From assembly GCA_016714795.1 (NCBI GenBank), contig JADKCA010000005.1, positions 1 through 64,000 on the forward strand: DNA of 64,000 bases, in the 5' to 3' direction. The translations under genes and the position numbers were made by a program. Each line of letters opens with the position of its first letter. The stretch's first letter is position 1. This document shows positions 41,577 to 49,936 of the stretch, one piece after another. This DNA is from Sphingomonadales bacterium (GTDB lineage: Bacteria; Pseudomonadota; Alphaproteobacteria; Sphingomonadales; Sphingomonadaceae). The notes under the pieces are model-generated. The model worked only from the letters and a program-made list of their open reading frames with translations, searched no databases and was not told where the DNA came from.

Positions 41577-42098
41577 ATGGTTATCGCCAGATTGAAGCAG
41601 TTGTGGGGCGGAGCGCCCGGCGGCACCATGCGCCCGCTTTACCTCGCATTGGTGCAGATGGCGCGCAATCCGGCCTGGTATCGCGAGGCTCGGGTGCCCG
41701 ACACGCTGGATGGCCGCTTTGAAATGGTGGCTTTGGCTGTTGCCGCCGCCATGCACCGGTTCGAACGGGAGGGAGAGGCCGCCGCCGAACCCGTTGCGCG
41801 GCTGACCGAATGTTTTGTGGAAGACATGGAGGCGCAGATCCGTGAAGTCGGCATTGGCGATGTTGTCGTCTCCAAACATATGGGCAAGATGATGAGCGCG
41901 CTGGGCGGCCGACTGGCCGGATTGCAGAAGGCGGGGGGCAGCGCCGCGCGCGCCGCCTTGCTGACGCGCACGGCATGGAGCGGGGACGCGCCGCCTGAAG
42001 AGGCTGTCGCCCATGGCGTTGCTTTGCTGGAGGGGATGCTCGCGAGATTGGACCGGACCGGTTTCGACGCGCTTCAGAAGGGAGAGGTTGCGCCATGA
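41577..42098 (+). CDS. Ubiquinol-cytochrome c chaperone-domain protein (CBP3-like)
   Basis: 173 residues. PLYLALVQMARNPAWYREARVPDTLDGRFEMVALAVAAAMHRFE, LTECFVEDMEAQIREVGIGDVVVSKHMGKMMSALGGRLAGL are the blocks of the Ubiq_cyt_C_chap family, which in mitochondria helps assemble the bc1 complex. An ATG at 41562 is in frame as well. It is coupled by ATGA (42095-42098) to the DUF177 gene, an order common in alphaproteobacteria. Confidence 0.85.
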   Translation: MVIARLKQLWGGAPGGTMRPLYLALVQMARNPAWYREARVPDTLDGRFEMVALAVAAAMHRFEREGEAAAEPVARLTECFVEDMEAQIREVGIGDVVVSKHMGKMMSALGGRLAGLQKAGGSAARAALLTRTAWSGDAPPEEAVAHGVALLEGMLARLDRTGFDALQKGEVAP

Positions 42099-42619
42099 CC
42101 CAGCCCGAATTTTCACGCCTGTTGCGCCATGACCGGACTTCCGAAAAACCCCAGCCGCTTCATCTGAAGGCGAATGCGCAAGAACGCGCGGCGCTGGTCC
42201 AGCGGTTCGGGCTGCTCGCGCTCGGCAGGCTGGAAGCCGATCTGCGCTGCTGGCGTGACGGACAGGATCTGCGGATGGAAGGCGAAGTGCGCGCCTCGCT
42301 GTCCCAGGCTTGTGTCGTGTCTGGCCAGCCAGTGCCTGCGCAGCTGAAAGAGCCCGTGGCGGTGCGCTTTTCGCGCCATCCCGACAAGGAAGGCGACGAG
42401 ATCGAGCTGGACGCGGAGGATTGCGACACACTGCCCTATGACGGGCTGTCGGCGGATGCCGGTGAAGCCGTTGCCCAGACTTTGGCGCTGGCGCTCAACC
42501 CCTTCCCGCGTGCCCCGGATGCCGAAACCACGCTCAAGCAGGCGGGCGTGATCGGCGAGGATGAGGCAGGCGCGTTCGGTGCGCTCGCCGGATTGCGCGA
42601 TCAGCTGGCGCGCAAATAA
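42095..42619 (+). CDS. DUF177 / YceD-family protein
   Basis: 174 residues. LTRHLKAN-type start, ALGRLEADLRCWRDGQDLRMEGEVRASLSQACVVSGQPVPAQLKEPVAVRF and LPYDGLSADAGEAVAQTLALALNPFPRAPDA fit DUF177, of which YceD of E. coli affects 23S rRNA accumulation. One Cys of the former zinc-like pair remains (QACVVSG). Its last 19 nt overlap the end of the convergent ribD gene. Confidence 0.82.
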   Translation: MTQPEFSRLLRHDRTSEKPQPLHLKANAQERAALVQRFGLLALGRLEADLRCWRDGQDLRMEGEVRASLSQACVVSGQPVPAQLKEPVAVRFSRHPDKEGDEIELDAEDCDTLPYDGLSADAGEAVAQTLALALNPFPRAPDAETTLKQAGVIGEDEAGAFGALAGLRDQLARK

Positions 42620-43575
42620 GTCTCAAGCGTGTCAACGCCCAGCATCCGCCGGTCTGCCAGTTGCCAGCGGCCATGCGCGCTTTCCAGCGCCCCAAGGCCG
42701 AGATCGCCCAGACAGGCCTTGCCTCCGCCCATCAGGATCGGTGCGCGATAGAGCAGCAGCCGGTCAACCAGGCTCGCGCGCAGAAACGCGGCTGCCGTCT
42801 CCGCCCCGCCTTCAACCAGCAACCAGTCGACGCCAGACAAGGCCGAAACCGCCTCTGGTGACGTGATCCCCTCCCAACCATCCGGGGGCGCGGCGCGGCT
42901 CAGAACGGCGCGGCGCGGGCTCAAAGCCTCCAGCCCCGGCAAACGCACATCAAGGCGCGGCGCATCGGCATCAAAGGTGCCGCGTCCGACCAGAATCATG
43001 TTGGACCGTGCCCGCTCCAGATGGCCATGCGCGCGCGCCTGAGGCCCGGTGATCCAGCGCGACTGGCCGTTGGACAGGGCGATGCAGCCGTCCAGCGACG
43101 TGGCGAGTTTCAGCGTGATGAACGGCCGTCCCAGCCGCAGGCGCGTCAGCCAGCCCGCCATGGCAAGAGACGCCACGGCCCCGCCTTCGCCCGCGGCAAC
43201 GTCGATGCCCGCAGCCCGCAGCCGGGCAACGCCTGCGCCTGCCGTGCGCGGATCAGGATCTTCAAGCGCTGCCACCACGCGTGCCACGCCTGCTGCAATC
43301 AGCGAATCCGCGCAGCTTGGCCCGCGCGCACTTTGATGGGCACAGGGTTCCAGCGTCACCCATGCCGTCGCCCCCTTTGCGGCTTCCCCCGCCTCTGCCA
43401 GCGCCATCGCTTCGGCATGGGGCCGCCCGCCCGGCTGGGTCCAGCCGCGCCCCACCACGCGGGCATCCTTCACCAGAACGCATCCGACATTGGGATTGGG
43501 GGATGTGTGCGCCCGACCGCGCTCCGACAGAGCGGCGGCCATCTGCATCCAGCGGCTGCTATTTTTCGTCAACAT
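42601..43575 (-). CDS. ribD: Riboflavin biosynthesis protein RibD (deaminase/reductase)
   Basis: 324 residues. The deaminase domain has the zinc site HAEAMAL and PCAHQSARGPSC, with NPNVGCVLVKD before it; the reductase domain begins near residue 150 with GRPFITLKLATSLDG, SRWITGPQARAHGHLERARSNMILVGRGT and LVEGGAETAAAFL. It performs the second and third steps of riboflavin synthesis. No other rib gene is near. Its start overlaps the end of the upstream membrane-protein gene by 17 nt. Confidence 0.93.
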   Translation of the reverse strand: MLTKNSSRWMQMAAALSERGRAHTSPNPNVGCVLVKDARVVGRGWTQPGGRPHAEAMALAEAGEAAKGATAWVTLEPCAHQSARGPSCADSLIAAGVARVVAALEDPDPRTAGAGVARLRAAGIDVAAGEGGAVASLAMAGWLTRLRLGRPFITLKLATSLDGCIALSNGQSRWITGPQARAHGHLERARSNMILVGRGTFDADAPRLDVRLPGLEALSPRRAVLSRAAPPDGWEGITSPEAVSALSGVDWLLVEGGAETAAAFLRASLVDRLLLYRAPILMGGGKACLGDLGLGALESAHGRWQLADRRMLGVDTLETYLRAS

Positions 43576-43924
43576 CCATTCCGAACAGATCGGCCAGCTT
43601 GCGATATTCGGCGCGACGCACGGCGGCGGCCCGCTCTTCCTCTGCCTTGGCCTGCTTGCGGATGACCTCGTCCTTCGCTTGCTGAGCCTTGATCTCGGCC
43701 GTGGTGCGGTTCGCCTTGTAGGTTGTGATGTAATAGACTTCGGGTTCCTGATATTCCGGCTTCATCTTTTCCATGATGAAGGCTGTGGCGATGATCGCTG
43801 GAATGGCAATCGCGCCCAGCAGGGCATACCAGTTGATGCTTGAATTGACGAACATCGCCTTCAGGTCACCCAGCACGGTGCCTTCATATTCAGAGCGGTT
43901 GCGGCGTTTGAGAAAGGAAATCAT
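43559..43924 (-). CDS. Conserved single-span membrane protein with cytoplasmic or periplasmic coiled coil, unknown
   Basis: 121 residues. A basic N-terminus (FLKRRNRSEYEGT), one membrane helix (INWYALLGAIAIPAIIATAFIM) and a charged helical tail rich in Ala, Glu, Lys and Arg (TTAEIKAQQAKDEVIRKQAKAEEERAAAVRRAEYRKLADLF) that likely forms a coiled coil. No known domain recognised. It overlaps ribD by 17 nt, suggesting co-transcription with it. Confidence 0.65.
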   Translation of the reverse strand: MISFLKRRNRSEYEGTVLGDLKAMFVNSSINWYALLGAIAIPAIIATAFIMEKMKPEYQEPEVYYITTYKANRTTAEIKAQQAKDEVIRKQAKAEEERAAAVRRAEYRKLADLFGMDVDEK

Positions 43925-43969
43925 GGCGCAAGAATAAGGCGTCGGGCGGGTTCGCGCCAGAGGGGAATG

Positions 43970-44182
43970 TCAGATGCCCGCACGGACCGCGTCGAGCAGC
44001 TTGGGGCCTGCAATGAACACCACACCGGTGCAGCAGGCGAACAGGGCAAGCCCCGCCTTGCCCGGATACATGTCCATATAATGGTGTCCGCGCTCCACAG
44101 CCCCCACCGCAATCGCATAGCAGACCAGCCACGCTTCGAGCGGCGTTTTGATTGTGAACAGTCTTTTGATTCGCTTTCCCAT
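43970..44182 (-). CDS. Small membrane protein, unknown
   Basis: 70 residues from the ATG at 44182. A basic start (GKRIKRLFTIKTP) precedes two hydrophobic segments, LEAWLVCYAIAVGAVERG and AGLALFACCTGVVFIAGPKL, joined by HHYMDMYPG. The longer frame to 44257 adds residues that do not look coding. It lies 45 nt upstream of the gene at 43924 on the same strand. I recognise no family. Confidence 0.6.
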   Translation of the reverse strand: MGKRIKRLFTIKTPLEAWLVCYAIAVGAVERGHHYMDMYPGKAGLALFACCTGVVFIAGPKLLDAVRAGI

Positions 44183-44388
44183 GCAAATCTTAATGCAAGC
44201 ATCGGGCCAATGGCGCAATCGCGTCATTTCGGATGAACGGGCTTGGTTAAGTGTCAATTAATCCGACGCCGGGTCAGATGGCGGACAAGCGGGGAATTGC
44301 CCTTGGCGAACTGGCGCCGCACGGTTAAAGCAGGCGTGAAGAACCGGCTGTGTTGCATTAGTAAAACAGCTGTGGCACGGAGTTTGAC

Positions 44389-45039
44389 GTGAGCGAACAT
44401 GATTTTTCCCGGCTTCGCGCCGCCATGGTATCCAACCAGCTGCGCACCAATGCCGTAACCGATACAGCGATTCTGGCCGCGCTCGACGCGGTGGAGCGGG
44501 ATCGCTTCGTTCCGGCAGACCGCGCGGCTCTGGCCTATGTTGATGTGCCTGTGCCCTTGGGCAACGGACGCAGCCTCAATGCCCCGCTGGTGACGGCGCG
44601 GCTGATTCAGGATGCGCATGTCGGGCCGGGCTCCTCAGTCCTGCTCGTCGGGGCGGCGACTGGCTATGCGGCAGCTCTGTTGGCCCGGCTGGGCTGCACG
44701 GTCACGGCGCTGGACAGTGATGCGGCACTGGCATCTGCTGCGCGCACAAATCTTGAAGGGGCAGGCGTTTCCGTTGTGGAAGGCCCGATGGCTGACGGCC
44801 ATGCCGCCGGGGCGCCCTATGATGTGATCGTGATCGACGGTGCGGTCGAAGCCGTGCCCGCCAGTTTGTGGGATCAGGTGAAGGAAGGCGGACGTATCGT
44901 GTCTGGATGGAATGACCGGGGTGTATCCCGCCTGGTCCGTGGCATGAAGACCGGCGGTTCAACCGCGATGATCGCGTTTCTCGAAGTTGAAGCGGTGGCA
45001 TTGCCGGGCTTTGCCGTGCCGCAGGGTTTCCGGTTTTGA
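44389..45039 (+). CDS. pcm: Protein-L-isoaspartate O-methyltransferase-like
   Basis: 216 residues. RLRAAMVSNQLRTNAVTDTAILAALDAVERDRFVP and LVTARLIQDAHVGPGSSVLLVGAATGYAAALLARLG (SAM motif I in the form VGAATGYAAALLA) match the Pcm family, which methylates isoaspartyl residues in damaged proteins. The alphaproteobacterial form before tolC is often annotated this way, but the classical acceptor motif is altered, so activity is not certain. GTG start with GGAG 7 nt upstream. Coupled to tolC by a TTGA overlap. Confidence 0.8.
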   Translation: MSEHDFSRLRAAMVSNQLRTNAVTDTAILAALDAVERDRFVPADRAALAYVDVPVPLGNGRSLNAPLVTARLIQDAHVGPGSSVLLVGAATGYAAALLARLGCTVTALDSDAALASAARTNLEGAGVSVVEGPMADGHAAGAPYDVIVIDGAVEAVPASLWDQVKEGGRIVSGWNDRGVSRLVRGMKTGGSTAMIAFLEVEAVALPGFAVPQGFRF

Positions 45040-46466
45040 GACGCATTCTGCGCCTTGCGGGCCTGCCTGTTGCCGCGTTGCTCGCCATGGCGACACCGGC
45101 TTCTGCCGAAACGCTGCGCGAGGCGCTCGAATCGGCCTATCAGACCAATCCCACGCTGGCCGGAGCCCGTGCCGGGCAGCGCGCCACCGATGAGACGGTG
45201 CCCATCGCGCGCGCCAATGGCCTGCCCGATTTCGGGATCACCGGGGCCTATTCCGAGAATGTGAACAATGATGCGCAATCGGTCGGCTATGACCGGCTGC
45301 TCAATGGCCGCGCGTCTTTGTCTGTGCCGCTCTATACCGGCGGCGCTGTGCGCAATTCGGTGCGGGCAGCGCAATCGCGCGTGAAGGCGGGGCAGGATAA
45401 TTTGCGCGGCGTGGAATCGGATGTCTTCACCGCCGTCGTCGCGGTGTACATGGACGTGCTGCGCGATACGGCCATTGTGGGTCTCAACCGTAACCAGGTC
45501 GACGTGCTCAAGACCAATCTGGAAGCCACGCGCGACCGGTTTGAAGTGGGTGACCTGACCCGCACCGATGTCGCCCAGTCCGAAGCGCGCCTCGCCATTG
45601 CGCAAAGCCAGCTTGAAGGTGCGGAGGCGCAGCTGATCGCCAGCAGGGAGCGCTATGTCCAATGGGTTGGTCATGCGCCCACAGCACTGGCGCAGCCGCC
45701 CGAACTGCCCAATCTGCCCGCCGATTCGGATGCGGCGGTGGCGGTGGCTCTGGAGCAGAATCCCGATCTTGCAGCCGTGAAGAAACTGGTGGACGCGGCC
45801 AGATATGATGTCGGTACCGCGCGCTCGTCGCGCTTGCCCAAGGTGCAGGCCGTGGCGGATGACAGTTACAGCCATTTCCTCGATTCGCTGGGGGCGGGCG
45901 TGCCACCGCAGAGCCGCAATGCCATCACGGCAGGTGTGCAGCTGAGCATTCCCATCTTTCAGGGTGGAGCGGCAGGAGCGCAGATTCGTCAGGCGCAGGC
46001 GCGCTCTGGCCAGGTGATGGAGCAGATGATCGAAGCGGAACGTGGCGTCATCGCGCAGACTCGCTCGGCCTATGCGAGCTGGCGCGCGGCGCGGGCGGTG
46101 ATCGTTTCGTCTGAAAAGGCGGTTTCGGCCAACACGCTCTCTCTGGAAGGTGTGCGCGCTGAAAACAGCGTGGGGAACCGCTCGATTCTGGACATTTTGA
46201 ACGCGGAACAGGAATTGCTGAACGCCAAGGTGCTGCTCGTTTCTGCGCAGCGCAGCGCTTATGTCGCGGGCTTCTCGCTTCTCTCTGCCATGGGCCGGGC
46301 CGAAGCGCGTGATCTGGGGCTGGATGGCGGCGCGCTCTATGATCCCAATGTGAATTTTGAGCGGGTGCGCGGCAAAATCTGGGACTGGTCGAATGATCCG
46401 GAACCCAAGGCGCAATCAACCCGCACCGTTGACACGCCCGCCCAAAACCCCGACATAGCCCCCTGA
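45036..46466 (+). CDS. tolC: TolC-family outer membrane efflux protein
   Basis: 476 residues from a TTG overlapping the pcm stop (45036-45039). Signal peptide RRILRLAGLPVAALLAMATPASA. Two internal repeats of long helices carry the TolC pattern: ALESAYQTNPTLAGARAGQRATDE and the second-half ALEQNPDLAAVKKLVDAARYDV, with GDLTRTDVAQSEARLAIAQSQLEGAEAQL and GVRAENSVGNRSILDILNAEQELLNAKV. It forms the outer-membrane exit duct for type I secretion and efflux systems. Confidence 0.92.
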   Translation: MRRILRLAGLPVAALLAMATPASAETLREALESAYQTNPTLAGARAGQRATDETVPIARANGLPDFGITGAYSENVNNDAQSVGYDRLLNGRASLSVPLYTGGAVRNSVRAAQSRVKAGQDNLRGVESDVFTAVVAVYMDVLRDTAIVGLNRNQVDVLKTNLEATRDRFEVGDLTRTDVAQSEARLAIAQSQLEGAEAQLIASRERYVQWVGHAPTALAQPPELPNLPADSDAAVAVALEQNPDLAAVKKLVDAARYDVGTARSSRLPKVQAVADDSYSHFLDSLGAGVPPQSRNAITAGVQLSIPIFQGGAAGAQIRQAQARSGQVMEQMIEAERGVIAQTRSAYASWRAARAVIVSSEKAVSANTLSLEGVRAENSVGNRSILDILNAEQELLNAKVLLVSAQRSAYVAGFSLLSAMGRAEARDLGLDGGALYDPNVNFERVRGKIWDWSNDPEPKAQSTRTVDTPAQNPDIAP

Positions 46467-46492
46467 AACAGGGTTAACAGGGACGGCGACTG

Positions 46493-46918
46493 GTGACTGA
46501 AATCAGCGGCGAGACAACGATGGAAGACATTCTGGCCTCGATCAAGAAGATCATCGCCGAAGATGGGGATGCGGTGGCATCCCCGCGCCCGTTCCGCAAG
46601 GAAGGCCCCGCCCGTGCGGCAGCGCCCCGGCGAGACGATGTGCTTGATCTGACGACACGCGCGATGGATGAGGCCGAGCCGCAGGTTGCCCCGATCGTTT
46701 CGGCGGAGGCCGTTTCGGCCAGCCGTCATGCACTGGAAGCTCTGAACTCCGCCGTGAGCACTCCGGCTCCTGTGCTGCCTGCGCGCGGAGCTTCGGTCGA
46801 GGATCTGGCAAGCGAACTGCTGCGCCCGATGCTCAAGGACTGGCTTGATGCGCACCTGCCCGAAATTGTCGAGCGGCTGGTGGCGAAGGAAGTCGCGCGG
46901 ATCACCGGGCGCGCTTAA
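46493..46918 (+). CDS. popZ: PopZ-like pole-organising protein (DUF2497)
   Basis: 141 residues, GTG start (an ATG at 46520 is also possible). The conserved N-terminal helix METI-type EDILASIKKIIAED and the C-terminal trimerising helices DLASELLRPMLKDWLDAHLPEIVERLVAKEVARI are the two hallmarks of PopZ; the middle is an acidic, proline-containing, disordered spacer. PopZ builds a polymer at the cell pole in alphaproteobacteria and anchors the ParB/origin complex. It lies 27 nt after tolC. Confidence 0.85.
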   Translation: MTEISGETTMEDILASIKKIIAEDGDAVASPRPFRKEGPARAAAPRRDDVLDLTTRAMDEAEPQVAPIVSAEAVSASRHALEALNSAVSTPAPVLPARGASVEDLASELLRPMLKDWLDAHLPEIVERLVAKEVARITGRA

Positions 46919-47114
46919 AGGCGGGATTCGCCCGGTTTCGGGGTGAACGGCGCCGAAAGCGCTTAAACTTACAGCGAAAGCAAGCGCCTGCGTCTGGTTT
47001 CCGGCCAGAGGGAGCGGCGTTGAGGACTCACGACAGGCAAGCAAGGGACCGGGCCGACGCACTGCGGCGCGTGTCCGTGCTTGGGAAGCGGGCGGGGGGA
47101 TGGCGTGTTGGCTC

Positions 47115-47984
47115 CTAAGCGATGCTGGCCAGCGTTTTCTGCGCTGCCTTCAGATGGGGGATGTCAACCATCTTGCCGTTGATGCCGAGCGTCCCTGCAT
47201 CGGGTTGTGCAGCAAAGGCATCGACGATCATTTGCGCTTCGGCGATTTCCTGTTCGGAAGGGCTAAAGCAGCGGTTGATGATGGCGACCTGATCCGGATG
47301 GATGGCAAGTCGACCGACGAACCCGTCGCGCCGTGCGCGTCTGCAATCGCGCTCCAGCCCTTCGGGGTCGCGGAAATCGGCGTAGAGCGTGTCGAGCGGG
47401 AGGACGCCCGCCGAGCCCGCCGCAAACAGGCACAGATTGCGCGCGAGCATGTAAGGCGAGGTCCAGCTGCCATCCTCTTCCTTGTTCGCCGTCGCTCCCA
47501 GTGCTGCGGCGAGGTCCTCCGCGCCCCAGGTCAGCGCAACAAGGCGCGGATGCGCGGGGGTGTAGCTGCCGAGATTGAACATGGCCTTGGCGGTTTCGGT
47601 GGCGACGACCGCAATCTTGACGCTGCCGATCGCCATGCCTGCCGCTGCTTCCAGTTGGTCCAGCTCCTCACCAATACGCTCAATATCCGCCGCGCTGTCC
47701 GCTTTCGGGATCAGCAGGCCGTCGAGGCCGGGCTTCACCACGGCGGCCATGTCATCAAAGGTCATGCCCGTATCGAACGGATTGACGCGCACGAAGAAGC
47801 GCCAGTCGCGCGGGGCCTGGTTGTCGAGCAGAGCGGAGACCTTGGCGCGCGCTTCGATTTTCATCGATGGCACGACCGAATCCTCCAGATCGAGGATCAG
47901 CGCATCAGCCCCGATACCGGATGCTTTGGCAAACTTCTTGTCACTATCGCCCGGCACGAACAACATGGATCGCAAGCGCATCAC
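47115..47984 (-). CDS. HpcH/HpaI (CitE-like) CoA-ester lyase
   Basis: 289 residues. MRLRSMLFVPGDSDKKFAKA, DALILDLEDSVVPSMKIEAR (metal-binding Asp/Glu), RVNPFDTG, LDGLLIPKADS and AVVATETAKAMFNLGSY, ALTWGAEDLAAALGA define the CitE/malyl-CoA lyase family. It would cleave or form a citramalyl- or malyl-CoA-type thioester. It is translationally coupled (ATGA, 47981-47984) to the MaoC-type hydratase, a pairing used for itaconate/mesaconate-type C5 acid breakdown, which fits but is not proven. The exact substrate is not readable. Confidence 0.82.
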   Translation of the reverse strand: MMRLRSMLFVPGDSDKKFAKASGIGADALILDLEDSVVPSMKIEARAKVSALLDNQAPRDWRFFVRVNPFDTGMTFDDMAAVVKPGLDGLLIPKADSAADIERIGEELDQLEAAAGMAIGSVKIAVVATETAKAMFNLGSYTPAHPRLVALTWGAEDLAAALGATANKEEDGSWTSPYMLARNLCLFAAGSAGVLPLDTLYADFRDPEGLERDCRRARRDGFVGRLAIHPDQVAIINRCFSPSEQEIAEAQMIVDAFAAQPDAGTLGINGKMVDIPHLKAAQKTLASIA

Positions 47985-48433
47985 GCGGGCTTCCTCATCA
48001 TCAGCGCGCCACGTACCGTGCGGCAGACAATCTCGTCGCGCTGGTTGAGGCCGAGATGTTCGAAGGTGACAATGCCCTGTGTTGGGCGCGATTTGCTGTC
48101 GCGCAGTTCGAGCACTTTGGTCACCGCGCGGATCGTGTCTCCGGCAAAGACCGGCTTGGGGAAGGTCGTGTCGGTCATCCCCAGATTGGCGATGGTGGTG
48201 CCGAGCGTCGTATCCTGCACCGACAGCCCGATGACGAGGCCCAGCGTGAAGATGGAGTTCATCAGCGGTTTGCCATATTCGGTGCGCGACGCATAATCAT
48301 GGTCGATATGGATCGCTGCCGGGTTATAGGTGAGCGACGAGAACAGGATATTGTCCATATCCGTCACCGTGCGGCGGATTTCATGGGAAAATTCTTGCCC
48401 CACGACGAATTCTTCAAAATATAGTCCGGCCAC
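47981..48433 (-). CDS. MaoC-family enoyl/mesaconyl-CoA hydratase
   Basis: 150 residues, a hot-dog-fold hydratase. LYFEEFVVGQEFSHEIRRTVTDMDNILFSSLTYNPAAIHIDHDYA contains the MaoC catalytic Asp/His region (NPAAIHIDHDYA), and PLMNSIFTLGLVIGLSVQD is the substrate-tunnel helix. It adds water across a short-chain enoyl-CoA. Co-encoded with the CoA-ester lyase downstream. Alternatives such as (R)-hydroxyacyl-CoA dehydratase remain open. Confidence 0.8.
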   Translation of the reverse strand: MAGLYFEEFVVGQEFSHEIRRTVTDMDNILFSSLTYNPAAIHIDHDYASRTEYGKPLMNSIFTLGLVIGLSVQDTTLGTTIANLGMTDTTFPKPVFAGDTIRAVTKVLELRDSKSRPTQGIVTFEHLGLNQRDEIVCRTVRGALMMRKPA

Positions 48434-49073
48434 TTGCGGAAGCTCCCTCGTTCAATCGTCCAATTATGGAGACGGCGGCCACGCTGTTTGCGGGTTGCCT
48501 CCCAGATTATGGGTAAGGCCGAAATCGGCCTTTGCAAGCTGGAGCGCCCCCGCGCGACCGTTCAACTGGCTGTTCATCTCAAAAGCATGCGCAGGTCGTC
48601 TTTTACTTCAAGGTGCAACGCCCCGGTGTCAGCGTATCAGGCGCAGAAAAACTCCATCAGTCTCGCCCGGACAGAAAAATGGGGGCTGACATTGCTGCCA
48701 GCCCCCACTTCGTCCGCGTCGCTTCCACTTTGCCCGGTTGCCCGGACTGGGCTCAGCGCCACCGGCGGGTGTGCAGGTCGTGAATGGCCGAAGCCGGACA
48801 CTGCACGGACTTGAGGGTGAATGGATCAGCTCCGGCTTGGGATTGCTCCCCGGCTTCGCTCTATCCGCCTCTTGCCCGATGGCTTTGCGTGTGCTTCACA
48901 CCCCGAAGGCTGCTTGGCAGATGCTCTACCACCACCGGAAACTTCAGCTTTTCTGCGGGTCTCCCTGCGTCTTGGCTTCTGTTCCGATAAGCCAAGGCTC
49001 TCATGAAGACCCGAGTCGCACCAGCGAAATCACACCCTCGCGCCCTGTGGATAACGAGGATAACGGGGATAAG
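48434..49073 (-). other. 640-nt gap with a leftward terminator and a DnaA-box-like site; no gene seen
   Basis: No open frame here looks coding. TGGGGGCTG (48680-48688) pairs with CAGCCCCCA (48699-48707); leftward it is followed by ATTTTT, so it is an intrinsic terminator for minus-strand transcription. CTTGGCTT (48971-48978) and AAGCCAAG (48989-48996) form a further 8-bp stem. TGTGGATAA at 49046-49054, the reverse complement of TTATCCACA, is followed by two more GGATAA copies by 49073. The 366 nt between the SDR stop and the terminator could be a long 3' UTR or a small RNA. Confidence 0.5.
48674..48707 (-). terminator. Rho-independent terminator, leftward
   Basis: 9-bp GC-rich stem with a 10-nt loop; on the minus strand the stem is followed directly by ATTTTT (plus strand AAAAAT at 48675-48680). 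Confidence 0.65.
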
Positions 49074-49892
49074 TTACTTCGAATCGTCGCTATCCATCTT
49101 CTGCGCATAGCCCTGTGCCACCACGGCAGACATGCGGGTGAACAAGGCTTCGGGATCGGCCCGGCGCATTTTGACAATTTCCGCCTCCATGCCGCGGGCC
49201 ATCACCAGCTCGCGTTGGCCGGTCGCAATTGCGTCCAATATGGTCTGCGCTGACTGCTCGATCGAAATGCCGTTTTCGATGACGGCATCGCTGACGCCCC
49301 GGCGCGATCCGTCTGCCAGCAACGCATTGCGCGAGACATTGGTCTTGACCGAACCGGGGGCCACCACATGCACCTGTACACCCAGATGCTCATTTTCGGC
49401 GCGAACCGAATCGTGATAGCCGACCAACCCGAACTTGGCGGCGCTATAGGCCGAGCGCATCGGCGAGCCGACCAGCCCCGCCACGCTGGAGATGGCCACG
49501 ATCCGTCCGCTGCCAGCCGCCACCATGCGGGGCAGATTGGCTTGTGTCAGTGCAATCGGGGCGAGCAAATCCACGCCGATCATCCGTTCATAAACGCTGA
49601 AGTCGGTGTCCACCGCCAGGCTCCGCTGCGAAATGCCGGCATTGTTGACCAGCGCATCGACACGTCCCTTCCAGCCCCAGGCCTGTTCGGTGATGCCCGG
49701 CAGTGCGGCATAGTCGGTCGCTTCGAACGGCAGCACGAGTGCATCGCCACAGGCCGCTGCCACCCGCTCCAGCTCTGCCACATTGCGGCCGGACAGGATG
49801 AGCGATGCGCCACGCCTTGCGAGTTCCAGCGCCAGCCCCTCGCCAATTCCCGAAGATGCGCCCGTGATCCACCAGACCTGCCCTGCAAACAT
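49074..49892 (-). CDS. Short-chain dehydrogenase/reductase
   Basis: 272 residues from the ATG at 49892, which has AGGAG 7-8 nt upstream; the frame opens at 49910. Rossmann loop GASSGIGEGLA, NNAGISQRSL, and the catalytic set with Ser in ISSVAGL and YSAAK (Tyr-x-x-x-Lys). Classical SDR fold with a C-terminal helix that carries a TPEV-like acidic tail. Substrate unknown; family members reduce ketones or oxidise alcohols of lipids or steroids. Divergent from lhr with 44 nt between starts. Confidence 0.85.
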   Translation of the reverse strand: MFAGQVWWITGASSGIGEGLALELARRGASLILSGRNVAELERVAAACGDALVLPFEATDYAALPGITEQAWGWKGRVDALVNNAGISQRSLAVDTDFSVYERMIGVDLLAPIALTQANLPRMVAAGSGRIVAISSVAGLVGSPMRSAYSAAKFGLVGYHDSVRAENEHLGVQVHVVAPGSVKTNVSRNALLADGSRRGVSDAVIENGISIEQSAQTILDAIATGQRELVMARGMEAEIVKMRRADPEALFTRMSAVVAQGYAQKMDSDDSK

Positions 49893-49936
49893 ATCGCTCT
49901 CCTGATCCACTCTCGATTCCCGGTCTCACATGGCGC

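Noticed and set aside
48434..48814. Frames in the gap after the MaoC gene
   Set aside because: Low-quality composition, no conserved motif, and they cross a strong leftward terminator.
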